Source: Idiomarina seosinensis_A (GTDB lineage: Bacteria; Pseudomonadota; Gammaproteobacteria; Enterobacterales; Alteromonadaceae). Taken from it: a stretch of DNA of 64,000 bases. Made by a program: the position numbers and the translations under genes. Below, in pieces: positions 1-8,896 of the stretch. The notes beneath the pieces were generated by a model. It searched no databases and was not told the DNA's origin. It worked only from the letters and a program-made list of their open reading frames with translations. Positions within the stretch are counted from its first letter, which is position 1; every line of letters starts with the position of its first letter. The DNA lies in NCBI RefSeq assembly GCF_044797955.1, contig NZ_CP085211.1:2108001-2172000 (forward strand). The letters run 5' to 3'.

Positions 1-1850
1 ACAATATCAGAGCGGCGACAACTTTTTCGCAAAACAAGTTCCAGCTTTTCAAGTTGCCAACGGAGGCTATGAGGAGACTCTTGCCAATGAGGTTTTATAA
101 CCAAGAAGGTTACCTGGTAACCCAATGTTTTTACGATATTCAAAATTCGGTCAACTCTCTCAAATTGCGATTTTAGTAAAGTCTTACCGGTAGAACTTTT
201 TGTAGACTGAGCAATCAGAAGTTCTAGTAATTCAGCTGATTGCTTAAGCACCGAAATACTAGCCTCGTTAATTGATATTGGTCGGTTATGAAGCGTACAC
301 AGACTTCCGATCAGAAGACCTGTTTTACTGTATATCGGATAGCCCCCATAGAAATGAAAGTCCCTACCCCAGCTGTCCGGCAGCTTATAATCTTGGGCAA
401 GTTCATCATTACTGTTGATAACAACAGCATCTTCACGACTGACCATGCATTGACAAAATGTCTCACTGATAACTTTAGACTCCGGTTTAAGCCCAATTGA
501 AGCGGCACAGACTACCGAATTGCCTGAAAATAAGAAAACACTAGCATACTCAACGTTGAGGAGCCGAGTAATGAGCGCCGTCACTGACGCAAGCTCCTCC
601 TCTTTATCCATATCTCCGCTTTTAAGCATTTGTGCCGCATTCGTGCGTACCGCCCATTGCTTTTCACGACGTCGCTCCAACCACCGATTCATGTCGATAC
701 CAGTTAATGGCTTTTCGATAAAATAACCCTGTGCCTGATCACAGCCATAAACTTGCAAAAGATTGAGTACTTTTTTGCTTTCAACGCCCTCTGCTACAGT
801 AGTAAGATTCAAAGCGCGCGCCATATCAATGATGGTTTTGATCACGTGTCTGGCTTCGCTGCTTGCCGTGGCAATACTAATAAAGCTTTTATCAATCTTT
901 AGTTCGCTAAAAGGCAATCTTACCAGCTGCTTAAGCGACGAATAACCGGTACCAAAATCGTCAATCGAAAGTTTAAATCCTTTAAGACGAAGGCTTAATA
1001 GCATATCCAGTGAAGTCACGGCGTTTCGCATCGCATGGGTTTCAGTAAGTTCAAGCGTGACTGCCTGTGGCTTAACACCATAAAAATTGCAACGCTCAGT
1101 CAAACGCTCAAAAAGATGGGGGCTGTCCAGAGATAAGGGTGATATATTGAGCGCGAGATTTAAATTGATTTTGCCGCTGTACTTAGTGTGCTGAGAGAAC
1201 CAACTTAAAGCGCGTTCGAACATGTATTCTGTCAAGTCATCAATTAAGCCAAGTTGTTCAATAGCCTCAATGAAAATATCCGGAGCAATGGCACCAATAT
1301 GAGGATTAAACCAGCGTAAAAGCACTTCAAAACCAACCAAACTTTGCGTTGAAATATCAACCTTAGGCTGGTAAACCGTGAAAAACTCATTGTTTTTAAT
1401 GCCCTGTTGAACAATTTCAGCATCAAGCACTGGTACGTTGACAGCTTCCGGCGGTAGAGCAATACGCCGCTTTTTCGGCAAGCGGTCGAGGATTTTCTTG
1501 AGACTCTTCAGGAAAAAAGGTTTTTCCAAGGCTCCCAAAACATTTAATCCATACTCTTTAGCGGCACGTTCAGCGGCCCATAGCACACGCCCGTCGCCGC
1601 CACTCATTAACACCAACGGGGTTTGCGAATGGGTTCGGGCGAGTTCTCGAATGATTTGATCACCAGAAACTTCCGGCATCATTAGGTCAATAATTAGGCA
1701 ACTCAGAGGTTCGTGGGCGGCGTTATGCAAGAATTTATTCGGGCACGTGGTGCTTTCAGCTTTTAAACCGATTTTTTCTGCCATTTGACAGATAGTAATG
1801 CCGACACACTCTTGATCGTCAAGAATAAGTATTCGGTTGCTTGCGTTCAT
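1..1850 (-). CDS. REC-EAL-GAF signalling protein (c-di-GMP phosphodiesterase type), 3' end outside window
   Basis: The reading frame stays open from an ATG at 1850 to the left edge (at least 616 residues), so the C-terminus is missing. Residues about 5-120 form a receiver domain (ILDDQ at the start, LIIDLMMP around the phospho-Asp, LEKPF near the end). Residues about 140-385 are an EAL domain with DDFGTGYSSL, KIDKSFI, VAEGVES and QGYFIEKPL. The signature glutamate lies in FEVLLRW, an EVL rather than EAL triplet. A GAF-like domain follows (about 420-560), then sequence that could begin a GGDEF-like domain. AGAAGAGG lies just before the ATG. The metal-binding acids visible in the EAL domain suggest an active c-di-GMP phosphodiesterase whose output depends on phosphorylation. 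It is read in the same direction as the FixJ-type regulator upstream. Confidence 0.85.
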   Translation of the reverse strand, partial: MNASNRILILDDQECVGITICQMAEKIGLKAESTTCPNKFLHNAAHEPLSCLIIDLMMPEVSGDQIIRELARTHSQTPLVLMSGGDGRVLWAAERAAKEYGLNVLGALEKPFFLKSLKKILDRLPKKRRIALPPEAVNVPVLDAEIVQQGIKNNEFFTVYQPKVDISTQSLVGFEVLLRWFNPHIGAIAPDIFIEAIEQLGLIDDLTEYMFERALSWFSQHTKYSGKINLNLALNISPLSLDSPHLFERLTERCNFYGVKPQAVTLELTETHAMRNAVTSLDMLLSLRLKGFKLSIDDFGTGYSSLKQLVRLPFSELKIDKSFISIATASSEARHVIKTIIDMARALNLTTVAEGVESKKVLNLLQVYGCDQAQGYFIEKPLTGIDMNRWLERRREKQWAVRTNAAQMLKSGDMDKEEELASVTALITRLLNVEYASVFLFSGNSVVCAASIGLKPESKVISETFCQCMVSREDAVVINSNDELAQDYKLPDSWGRDFHFYGGYPIYSKTGLLIGSLCTLHNRPISINEASISVLKQSAELLELLIAQSTKSSTGKTLLKSQFERVDRILNIVKTLGYQVTFLVIKPHWQESPHSLRWQLEKLELVLRKSCRRSDI

Positions 1851-1926
1851 AGCCTCTTCTCAACAATTGATTTGAGCTGACATTATCGGCAAGTCGTTGG
1901 CTTTACTATCAGTGTAAATACGTAAT

Positions 1927-2538
1927 TTAATTTAAATGCTCGGACAACATCAACATTCGGATCAGGAGCGCAGTCGAACCAATATCTAACTTTTTAAAAA
2001 TATTAGACTTATGAGTTTCTGCCGTCCGCTTACTAATAAATAATTTTTCCGCCATTTGTGTTGCAGAGAGCCCCTCTGCCGTCAACAAAGCAACGCTCAA
2101 CTCGCGTGGCGATAACTTAGCGACTTGTTCAGACGCTTTTTTTCGAAAAACGATATCGTCGCGCACCTTTTCGGCGTGCGCGGCCGCTTCATTGATCACG
2201 TTGATCAGCTGTCTGGCTGCGACCGGTTTTTGCAACACCGTGTAAGCCCCTTCTTTAAGTGCCGAAACGGTGTCTGGAATATCGGCGGTGCCAGAATAAA
2301 TAATAATTGGCAGATATACGCCTTTCTTAACCAAGCGTTGCTGCACTTCTAAGCCATGAATATCTGGTAGCTTCAAATCCAGAATTAATACACCGGAAGG
2401 TTCCGGTTGCGAATGCAAAAATTCTCTGGCGGTCGCAAAGCAAAAAACCTGATGCCCTGCGTATTCGGACACTGACTTCAGGCTGTCGGTCACGTGAATA
2501 TCGTCATCTACTACATAAACTGGTAACTTTTTTTTCAT
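1927..2538 (-). CDS. FixJ/LuxR-family response regulator
   Basis: This 203-residue protein has an N-terminal receiver domain (VYVVDDD at 8-14, phospho-Asp in LILDLKLPD, Lys in LQKPV) and a C-terminal LuxR-type helix-turn-helix (LSPRELSVALLTAEGLSATQ, then ISKRTAETHKSNIFKKL). That architecture is typical of FixJ-type transcription regulators. No cognate sensor kinase lies beside it; the nearest kinase is the hybrid kinase at 11728-13770. It is divergent from the chemosensory operon, and a perfect TTACGTA/TACGTAA inverted repeat sits between the two starts. The same heptamer recurs just past its stop and near 15260, so self-regulation and control of the chemosensory operon are plausible inferences. 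Confidence 0.9.
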   Translation of the reverse strand: MKKKLPVYVVDDDIHVTDSLKSVSEYAGHQVFCFATAREFLHSQPEPSGVLILDLKLPDIHGLEVQQRLVKKGVYLPIIIYSGTADIPDTVSALKEGAYTVLQKPVAARQLINVINEAAAHAEKVRDDIVFRKKASEQVAKLSPRELSVALLTAEGLSATQMAEKLFISKRTAETHKSNIFKKLDIGSTALLIRMLMLSEHLN

Positions 2539-2644
2539 ATTTTTTAGATAATTAATCGTTTTTTTATTACAGGTTACTTGTTATACGATACTGTGCCATC
2601 TAACAGATAACAATCAAATTACATTTTTTTATACTAATAATCAC

Positions 2645-2662
2645 TTACGTAAAAATACGTAA
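2645..2662. promoter_or_regulatory. Perfect inverted repeat TTACGTA-N4-TACGTAA, candidate operator
   Basis: An 18-bp perfect palindrome (TTACGTA, AAAA spacer, TACGTAA) lies in the 213-bp gap between the divergent FixJ-type regulator and the first chemoreceptor, about 107 bp from the regulator start and 90 bp from the receptor start. LuxR-type HTH regulators bind dyad sites of this size. That the neighbouring regulator binds here is an inference. Confidence 0.5.
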
Positions 2663-2751
2663 TTTCGCTCTGTTTCGAAAGTTTATATTGCGGGCTTTGC
2701 GAAGCAGGGCGTATAACTAACACTGATTTCTCGAATTGTTAAGGTGTCGCT

Positions 2752-3912
2752 ATGGTGACTACGTCGCTTCCTGTTTACTGGTTTGCAACTGGTCTATTTA
2801 CTATGCTAGCAGCCCAACTGTGGCTTTCCGGAAGCCACGTCGCTGCGCCTTTTGCGACATTTTTTGTGTTGATATTCGCTGTTTTTGGCTGGCTGAAGCA
2901 GACTCGGCTCAATCAGAAGCAACTCTCAGAGCTGACTCGATTAAAGACTCTAATCGACAACCCCCCACGCTACGACTGCGATAAAGTTTCCCGCCCACTA
3001 ACAAGGTTACTCGCAACCTGGCAGCGTTTAATTGAGGAGGGTCGCGCGGAAATGGCACAAGAAACGACTGAGCTGACTCACCTATTTGATGCATTCAAAC
3101 AACAACTTGATGTTGCGCTTAAAGCTTCTGACGAGGGTGATCTTCAGTACGAGCGCAAACGGTTATCAGGCACTTTGCAACAAACTTCACACACCTTTGA
3201 ACAGCTGTTGCAATCACTTGCTGATGCGAACGAGCGTGATGCCCAGACGGCTTCTATTATCGAATCTTTAGCCAACACCAATGTCTCATTGGTTAACTTT
3301 TCGAATGAAGTCAAAACCATTGCAGACCAAATTAACCTTCTTGCTTTAAATGCCAGTATCGAGGCGGCACGTGCTGGCGATCATGGTCGCGGATTTTCTG
3401 TGGTTGCTGATGAGGTAAGAAAGTTGGCTCATCGTTCATCACAAGCAGGTAATGAGATCGAAAAATTAGTCAGCGTGGTAAATACTCAAGTTAACCAGGT
3501 CATCGAACAGACGTCACAAAATCACGACGTTGCCAGTCGACAACGAAAAGATAACGAGGAGAGTATCAGCCAGACACTGGAGGAACTGACGCAACAGGTA
3601 AGTGCGGTAATGGATGATACTGAAAAACTGATGGTAATACGAACAGACGCTGAACAAAATGTGAGTGATGCGATTCAACGCTTACAGTTCCAAGATCGCC
3701 TTTCCCAAGTATTCGAACATCTTTCCCTCTCAGTGCAAAACACTGAAGTTTTATCCGAACAACTGACGTTAGATGCTCTGGATGAGTTTGGAGCTGACCT
3801 TGAGCAGGTGTTTGAGGATTTAAAGTCCAGCTCGACAACCGATCTCGAGCGAAGACTCTTCAACACAAGAACCACGAATAAAAATTCTGACAGCGAACTT
3901 ACATTTTTCTGA
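2752..3912 (+). CDS. Short methyl-accepting chemotaxis-type receptor without periplasmic sensor domain
   Basis: 386 residues. Two hydrophobic segments (about 5-27 and 31-48) are separated by only a few residues, so the protein is membrane-anchored with almost no periplasmic loop. No HAMP domain is obvious. The rest is coiled coil with the conserved receptor hairpin tip (INLLALNASIEAARAGDHGR and VVADEVRKLAHRS), which contacts CheA and CheW. The ATG is preceded by AAGGTG at good spacing. It is the first gene of the chemosensory operon, 11 bp upstream of cheY. Such receptors may sense membrane or cytoplasmic state, or may act with another input protein; the ligand is unknown. It ends in a hydrophobic SELTFF tail. 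Confidence 0.88.
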   Translation: MVTTSLPVYWFATGLFTMLAAQLWLSGSHVAAPFATFFVLIFAVFGWLKQTRLNQKQLSELTRLKTLIDNPPRYDCDKVSRPLTRLLATWQRLIEEGRAEMAQETTELTHLFDAFKQQLDVALKASDEGDLQYERKRLSGTLQQTSHTFEQLLQSLADANERDAQTASIIESLANTNVSLVNFSNEVKTIADQINLLALNASIEAARAGDHGRGFSVVADEVRKLAHRSSQAGNEIEKLVSVVNTQVNQVIEQTSQNHDVASRQRKDNEESISQTLEELTQQVSAVMDDTEKLMVIRTDAEQNVSDAIQRLQFQDRLSQVFEHLSLSVQNTEVLSEQLTLDALDEFGADLEQVFEDLKSSSTTDLERRLFNTRTTNKNSDSELTFF

Positions 3913-3923
3913 GGAAAAACATC

Positions 3924-4286
3924 ATGAGTAAAACCATTCTCGTCGTTGATGACTCGGCTTCTGTCCGTCAGGTTGTTTCAATGTCGCTTAAATCCCAAGG
4001 TTACCAAGTGATTGACGCCGTCGATGGCATGGATGCCTTAAACAAGATCGAAGGAAAGAAGGTCAACCTGGTCGTCAGCGACGTTAACATGCCCAATATG
4101 GACGGAATTACCTTTGTCAAAACATTAAAAGCAAAACCGGAATTCCGCTTTACGCCAGTACTCATGCTAACCACAGAGTCTGAGGAAAGTAAAAAAGAGC
4201 AAGGCAAAGCGGCCGGTGCAAAAGCGTGGCTGGTAAAACCTTTCAAGCCGGATGTGTTGTTATCAGCCGTCGCTAAACTCGCCTGA
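3924..4286 (+). CDS. cheY: Single-domain response regulator CheY
   Basis: A 120-residue stand-alone receiver domain. VVDDSASVRQ near residue 7 supplies the acidic pair, LVVSDVNMPNMDG the phospho-acceptor Asp, LTTES the conserved Thr, and LVKPFKPD the conserved Lys. It would take phosphate from the CheA encoded two genes downstream and act on the motor or another target. GAGGAAAAACATC precedes the ATG. No cheZ is visible in the window, so dephosphorylation may be intrinsic or supplied elsewhere. Confidence 0.93.
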   Translation: MSKTILVVDDSASVRQVVSMSLKSQGYQVIDAVDGMDALNKIEGKKVNLVVSDVNMPNMDGITFVKTLKAKPEFRFTPVLMLTTESEESKKEQGKAAGAKAWLVKPFKPDVLLSAVAKLA

Positions 4287-4293
4287 GGTTATT

Positions 4294-4569
4294 ATGAACG
4301 AGATGAAGCCCACCTCGCTGACCATTTATGACATTGATGCGTTGCAAAACCAATACGTAATGAAAAGTTATTGGTCTGATGCGATGGTTATTAATTTAGA
4401 GTTAATCGAGGAGTTTGATTCTGCCGGGCTGCAATGGTTAACCCTTGTTAAAAAAAATCTACAGGCTGGTGGCCACGGATTAACTCTTAGCGGGGCTAGC
4501 GATGACCTTAAAGACGCAATAGATTTATTAGGAATGCACTCGCTATTGGGAGTTGCGCATGTCAATTGA
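4294..4569 (+). CDS. STAS-domain protein
   Basis: A 91-residue protein resembling a single STAS domain (anti-sigma-factor-antagonist fold). The loop IEEFDSAGLQWLTLVKK matches the conserved D-S-(A/S)-G segment carrying the phosphorylatable serine. The start at 4294 is chosen because TGAGGTTATT lies just upstream; a longer frame from 4252 would overlap cheY heavily. It overlaps the start of cheA by 11 bp, so translation is probably coupled. STAS proteins at this position, between cheY and cheA, recur in accessory proteobacterial chemosensory clusters. Its partner, perhaps the kinase or a receptor, is not known from the sequence. Confidence 0.85.
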   Translation: MNEMKPTSLTIYDIDALQNQYVMKSYWSDAMVINLELIEEFDSAGLQWLTLVKKNLQAGGHGLTLSGASDDLKDAIDLLGMHSLLGVAHVN

Positions 4570-6631
4570 TCCCGTCATTATTTTCAAAGAGGAAGCTTAC
4601 GAGCATCTGGAAAATCTTGAGAATGCCTTATTGGTGCTAGAGGAGTCCCCTCGGGACGCCGAGCAAATCGCTGCGGCATTTCGTGCCATGCATACCATTA
4701 AAGGTTCTGCAGGTATGGTCGGTTTTGACCACCTATCTTACTTTACTCACCACATTGAAAGTTTTTTCGAACGGGTTCGCTCAGGCGAGTTGATGCTGAA
4801 TGAAGAGCACATCCGAGCCACGTTATTGGCCAAAGACCATATTGAATTACTGCTGGAAAAAACACCACCATCCAAAGAGTCTATGGCGGTCAGCGAAACC
4901 TTAATTCAACAATTCCGGCGCTGGGCAGATTTACCGACTGAAAGTTTGGCCGCAAAGTCGACGGCCGCCACGTCTGCAAACATAGAGACAGAACAACGCA
5001 TCTTAAAGATCACCATAAAGCCGTCCAAGGAGTGTTTCAAAGACGGTTTTGATCTACTCCCGGTTATGCGGGAATTGTCGGCGCTGGGATCCTGCCATTC
5101 GTCCGCGCACTTCAATAAAGCCCTGACTTTTGATTCGGCAGACGATTACAGAGACATTGATATTTTTGACTGCCACTTCTTTCTGACCGTGTTATTAGCG
5201 ACCGAAGCCAGTCAAAGCAGTATCGATGATGTTTTCTTATTCGTTGCAGATGACTGGAGTATATTGACCGAGAAACTTGATCCCGATGAAGCCTACCGTT
5301 TGGGGGACTTGTTACTTGCGGAAGGTGCCATCAATCAGCAGCAGCTGAACAGCATCCTGCAGCAACAGCCGAAACTCGGTGAAGTCTTATCGGGTAGTGG
5401 TGCGGCCGCTCAAGAGGAGGTGGAACAGGCGCTCGAACAGCAGAAATTCTTGCGCTCACAACAGCAAGCTCAACAATCACGCTCGGTTCCCAGCATAAAA
5501 GTTCCACAGCCCAAGCTTGATGCACTCATGGATAAGGTTGGCGAACTGGTCACCTTACAGTCCTTCCTGGAACAAAAAGCCCGCGAGTTAAGCGATGAAG
5601 GGCTTAACACCATAGCCGAAAACTTGATGCAGCTATCGTCAGACTTGCGCGAAACCGTGTTTGATATCCGTATGCTGCCGATTGGCACGTTGTTTGGCCG
5701 CTTCCGCCGCGTGGTTCGCGACCTCAGCCACGAACTGGGTAAAAGTATCCAGTTTGTGACGGAAGGCGCTGAAACCGAACTGGATAAAGTCATGCTCGAT
5801 AAACTGGGTGACCCGCTTATTCACTTACTTCGCAACAGCTTAGACCACGGTATTGAAAAGCCCGAACAGCGCACGGCCAACGGTAAGCCAGAACAAGCGA
5901 CCATCACCCTAGCTGCTTCACATAACCAAGGTCAGATTTTGATTAAAGTTAAGGACGATGGCGCTGGCATTAACACTCAGAAAGTGCGTCAAAAGGCGAT
6001 TGATAAAGGGTTAATTTCAGCAACTGACGACCTAACCGAAAACCAAGTCCACCAACTGATCTTTGAAGCCGGCTTTTCAACCGCAGAAACGGTTTCTGAC
6101 GTTTCAGGACGCGGTGTGGGTATGGATGTCGTCCGCACATCCATCGATTCATTGCAGGGCAAAATTCACATCAAAAGTGAATCAGGTAAAGGGACAGAAA
6201 TTCAGATCTTACTGCCGATGACGTTAGCCATCATCGATGGTCTGCTGGTGAATGTTGCCGGTGAATCCTTTGTTATACCGCTCAATATCGTCAACGAATG
6301 CATCGAGACTTATGCCAGTGAAAAATGCGTAGAGCGCGACACCACGTTGGTAAAACACCGCGGCGCATTAGTGCCCTGTGTGTCTCTTCGAAAAATGTTC
6401 GCTTTGGCCGGCATCGCTCCGGCCATTGAGCAAAGTGTAATAGTAAAAGTTGGCGAGGAGACCGGCGCCATCACCGTTGATGAGGTGGTGGGTCAGTTCC
6501 AGACCGTTATAAAAAACCTGGGCCAGCTCTATCGCGGTGCTTCAGGTGTTATGGGGGCAACGGTTCTTGGCGACGGCAGTATCGCAATGGTGCTCGACGT
6601 ATCCGAATTGCTTGAATCTATTCAGTCTTAG
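4559..6631 (+). CDS. cheA: Chemotaxis histidine kinase CheA
   Basis: 690 residues from the ATG at 4559; an in-frame TTG two codons earlier is less likely. An HPt domain is N-terminal (about 1-105), with the phospho-acceptor His in MHTIKGSAGM (H45). A middle region (about 140-245) resembles the linker domain of other proteobacterial CheA proteins, followed by two short repeats of the LGEVL/RLGDLLLAEG type. The dimerisation domain and HATPase follow (IHLLRNSLDHGIE N-box, DDGAGI, GRGVGMDVV), then a CheW-like regulatory domain at the C-terminus. It autophosphorylates in receptor arrays and passes phosphate to CheY and CheB, and possibly to the CheD-linked receiver. Confidence 0.96.
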   Translation: MSIDPVIIFKEEAYEHLENLENALLVLEESPRDAEQIAAAFRAMHTIKGSAGMVGFDHLSYFTHHIESFFERVRSGELMLNEEHIRATLLAKDHIELLLEKTPPSKESMAVSETLIQQFRRWADLPTESLAAKSTAATSANIETEQRILKITIKPSKECFKDGFDLLPVMRELSALGSCHSSAHFNKALTFDSADDYRDIDIFDCHFFLTVLLATEASQSSIDDVFLFVADDWSILTEKLDPDEAYRLGDLLLAEGAINQQQLNSILQQQPKLGEVLSGSGAAAQEEVEQALEQQKFLRSQQQAQQSRSVPSIKVPQPKLDALMDKVGELVTLQSFLEQKARELSDEGLNTIAENLMQLSSDLRETVFDIRMLPIGTLFGRFRRVVRDLSHELGKSIQFVTEGAETELDKVMLDKLGDPLIHLLRNSLDHGIEKPEQRTANGKPEQATITLAASHNQGQILIKVKDDGAGINTQKVRQKAIDKGLISATDDLTENQVHQLIFEAGFSTAETVSDVSGRGVGMDVVRTSIDSLQGKIHIKSESGKGTEIQILLPMTLAIIDGLLVNVAGESFVIPLNIVNECIETYASEKCVERDTTLVKHRGALVPCVSLRKMFALAGIAPAIEQSVIVKVGEETGAITVDEVVGQFQTVIKNLGQLYRGASGVMGATVLGDGSIAMVLDVSELLESIQS

Positions 6632-6658
6632 ACTTTGTCATTGTAAGGTAACTTTGTT

Positions 6659-8344
6659 ATGAAACGCATCACACTTAAAACCCTTTTATTACTGGGCTTT
6701 ATTCTGCTTATTGCCTTAATGGCAATATCCAGCTTAATTGGCCTCAACTCACTCGATGGCGCCAACGATCGTTTAAATCGTCTGGTTTCCGATCCTGTCG
6801 AAAAACGTATTCTTTCAGCCAGAATTCGAGCAGCCATCCTCGAGGTTGACCGGCAGTCAATGCGGTTCACGAATGCACGTACCGCCGACTCGAAAAATGC
6901 CTTCCGCTCGCAAATTCAAGAAGCACAACAATCGTTTGGCAAAAGTTTAACGGCACTGTCTGCGCTGGTTACCGATTCGTCCAAGGAAGAAATCGCTGAG
7001 TTGGAACGCCGCTTTAACAGTGTTGAACAAACCACCAGTGAATTGTTCGATAAGACCTCGGCAACCCTCGACAATGGAGCAACCACTGAGCAAGTGGATG
7101 CCCAAGCGCGAAATGGCTACCTACTTGTTCAGGAAGAGCTGGAACCTCTATTGAACGATGTTCTGACCCGCGTCAGTAGCATCAACCAAAACATTGAAAA
7201 CCAGATGTCGACCACGCTTGGTAATAACGCCCGTGATTACGATACCGCACGTAATCAAATGCTACTGCTGTTCGTTATCACGCTTTTTATCGCTCTCTCA
7301 ACAGCAACCGTTATCTTCCGCCGCGTCAGCGAAGTCAACCGCATTGCCATCGAAATTGGTAAGGGTAATCTAAACCAAGTATTCGACGATAAAGCCAGTG
7401 ACAATGATATTTATGGCGTGCTGCGCAATATGAACAGCAAGCTTCGTGACATCGTTTCGGAAATTAAGGAGTCATCAGGCAACGTTGCTTCCGGCAGTGT
7501 GGAAATGAGCGATACCGGACAACAAATCGCAGAAGGTGCGACAGAACAGGCCTCTTCACTTGAGGAGGTTTCCTCTGCGATGGAAGAAATGACCGCCAAT
7601 ATTTCTCAAACCGCTGATAACGCCAGTCAAACGGAACAAATGGCTCAGGAAGCTGCAAATAACGCCCGCGAAACCGGCAGTGCTGTGAATGAATCGCTGG
7701 TGGCGATGAAAGCTATTGCGGAAAAAATTGGCATTATCGAAGAAATCGCTCGCCAAACCAACCTACTGGCACTAAACGCTGCCATCGAAGCCGCTCGTGC
7801 CGGTGAACATGGCAAAGGGTTTACCGTGGTTGCTGCCGAAGTGCGTAAGCTTGCCGAACGCAGTCAGTTAGCGGCGGGTGAAATCGTTGAATACTCCAGC
7901 GGCAGCCTTGAGAAGTCCGAACGGGCCGGTAAGATGCTGGAAGTGCTAATGCCAAGTATTATGAAGACCTCTAGCCTGGTACAGGAAATCAGTGCCGCGG
8001 CACTGGAGCAAGACAAAGGCGCCGCCGAGATCAACAAGGCGCTGCAACAGCTTGACCAGGTAGTACAGCAAAGTGCCGCATCGGCAGAAGAAATGGCAGC
8101 CAGCTCTGAGGAGCTCTCGGCTCAGGCTGAAACCTTATACAGCGTGGTTGGCTTTTTTGATGTTAATGACACCTCAAGCTCATCATCTAAAGGGCTACCT
8201 AAGAAAAACCAAGGCGGTGGTAAAACACAGACAGGCAAGTCGAACCAAAAGAATGAACAGAACGCGCCAGCGAAGCCGTCAACCAAAGCTAGCCAAGGCG
8301 TAGGCATTGATTTAGACGATGACGATGATTTCGTGCGCTATTAA
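6659..8344 (+). CDS. Methyl-accepting chemotaxis protein with HAMP domain
   Basis: 561 residues. One membrane segment is N-terminal (about 7-29), then an all-helical periplasmic region of about 170 residues resembling a four-helix-bundle sensor, then a second membrane segment near 200-220 (LLLFVITLFIALSTATVIF). A HAMP domain precedes the long signalling coiled coil with the tip NLLALNAAIEAARAGEHGKG. Glu/Gln-rich stretches such as TEQASSLEEVSSAMEEM look like methylation sites for CheR and CheB. The tail is low-complexity (Ser/Lys/Gln-rich) and ends in five aspartates followed by FVRY, which is not a clear xWxxF CheR-docking pentapeptide. It lies between cheA and cheW in the operon. Confidence 0.94.
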   Translation: MKRITLKTLLLLGFILLIALMAISSLIGLNSLDGANDRLNRLVSDPVEKRILSARIRAAILEVDRQSMRFTNARTADSKNAFRSQIQEAQQSFGKSLTALSALVTDSSKEEIAELERRFNSVEQTTSELFDKTSATLDNGATTEQVDAQARNGYLLVQEELEPLLNDVLTRVSSINQNIENQMSTTLGNNARDYDTARNQMLLLFVITLFIALSTATVIFRRVSEVNRIAIEIGKGNLNQVFDDKASDNDIYGVLRNMNSKLRDIVSEIKESSGNVASGSVEMSDTGQQIAEGATEQASSLEEVSSAMEEMTANISQTADNASQTEQMAQEAANNARETGSAVNESLVAMKAIAEKIGIIEEIARQTNLLALNAAIEAARAGEHGKGFTVVAAEVRKLAERSQLAAGEIVEYSSGSLEKSERAGKMLEVLMPSIMKTSSLVQEISAAALEQDKGAAEINKALQQLDQVVQQSAASAEEMAASSEELSAQAETLYSVVGFFDVNDTSSSSSKGLPKKNQGGGKTQTGKSNQKNEQNAPAKPSTKASQGVGIDLDDDDDFVRY

Positions 8345-8362
8345 GTAGAGGGTTTTGTAAAA

Positions 8363-8896
8363 ATGACAAATCCAGATGAAAACGGACTCACAGTTGACGC
8401 ACTAAAGATACTGACCTTCGTGCTTGATGATGAACTCTTTGCGATTGAGATCAGCGGCATTCAGGAAGTACTGGAGTTTAAAGGCGCCACTAAGGTGCCT
8501 AAAACCCCACCCTTTATGTTGGGAGTAATTAATCTGCGCGGCAAGGTCATTCCGATTGTGGATTTACGCGAGCAATTTGAACTCGGCAAAAAACAACGAA
8601 CCGTTGACACCTGTGTCATAATTGTTCAAGTAACCATTGATGGCGAAGAAACACCGCTCGGCATACTTGCCGATGCCGTGAAAGAAGTGCTGGAAGTGCC
8701 GATGGCAGACATCAATCCTCCGCCGCGCATTGGTAACAAGATTAACAGCGCTTATATTTTTGGTATGGCCAAAATTGAAGACGACTTCGTCATTTTGCTA
8801 CGCCTTGCCAAAATATTTTCAGCGGATGAATTACAATCGGTCGTAGGCGAGCTGGCTGAAGCAGACCTGGACAGCAGTGAGACTCATGACGAATGA
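8363..8896 (+). CDS. cheW: Chemotaxis coupling protein CheW
   Basis: A 177-residue single CheW domain. It begins with LTFVLDDELFAIEISGIQEV and contains MLGVINLRGKVIPIVDLR, the most conserved CheW stretch, then LGILADAVKEVLEV. It bridges receptors and CheA in the array. Its last codons overlap the start of cheR by 4 bp (ATGA type), which indicates translational coupling. An acidic C-terminal extension of about 15 residues follows the domain. Confidence 0.95.
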   Translation: MTNPDENGLTVDALKILTFVLDDELFAIEISGIQEVLEFKGATKVPKTPPFMLGVINLRGKVIPIVDLREQFELGKKQRTVDTCVIIVQVTIDGEETPLGILADAVKEVLEVPMADINPPPRIGNKINSAYIFGMAKIEDDFVILLRLAKIFSADELQSVVGELAEADLDSSETHDE

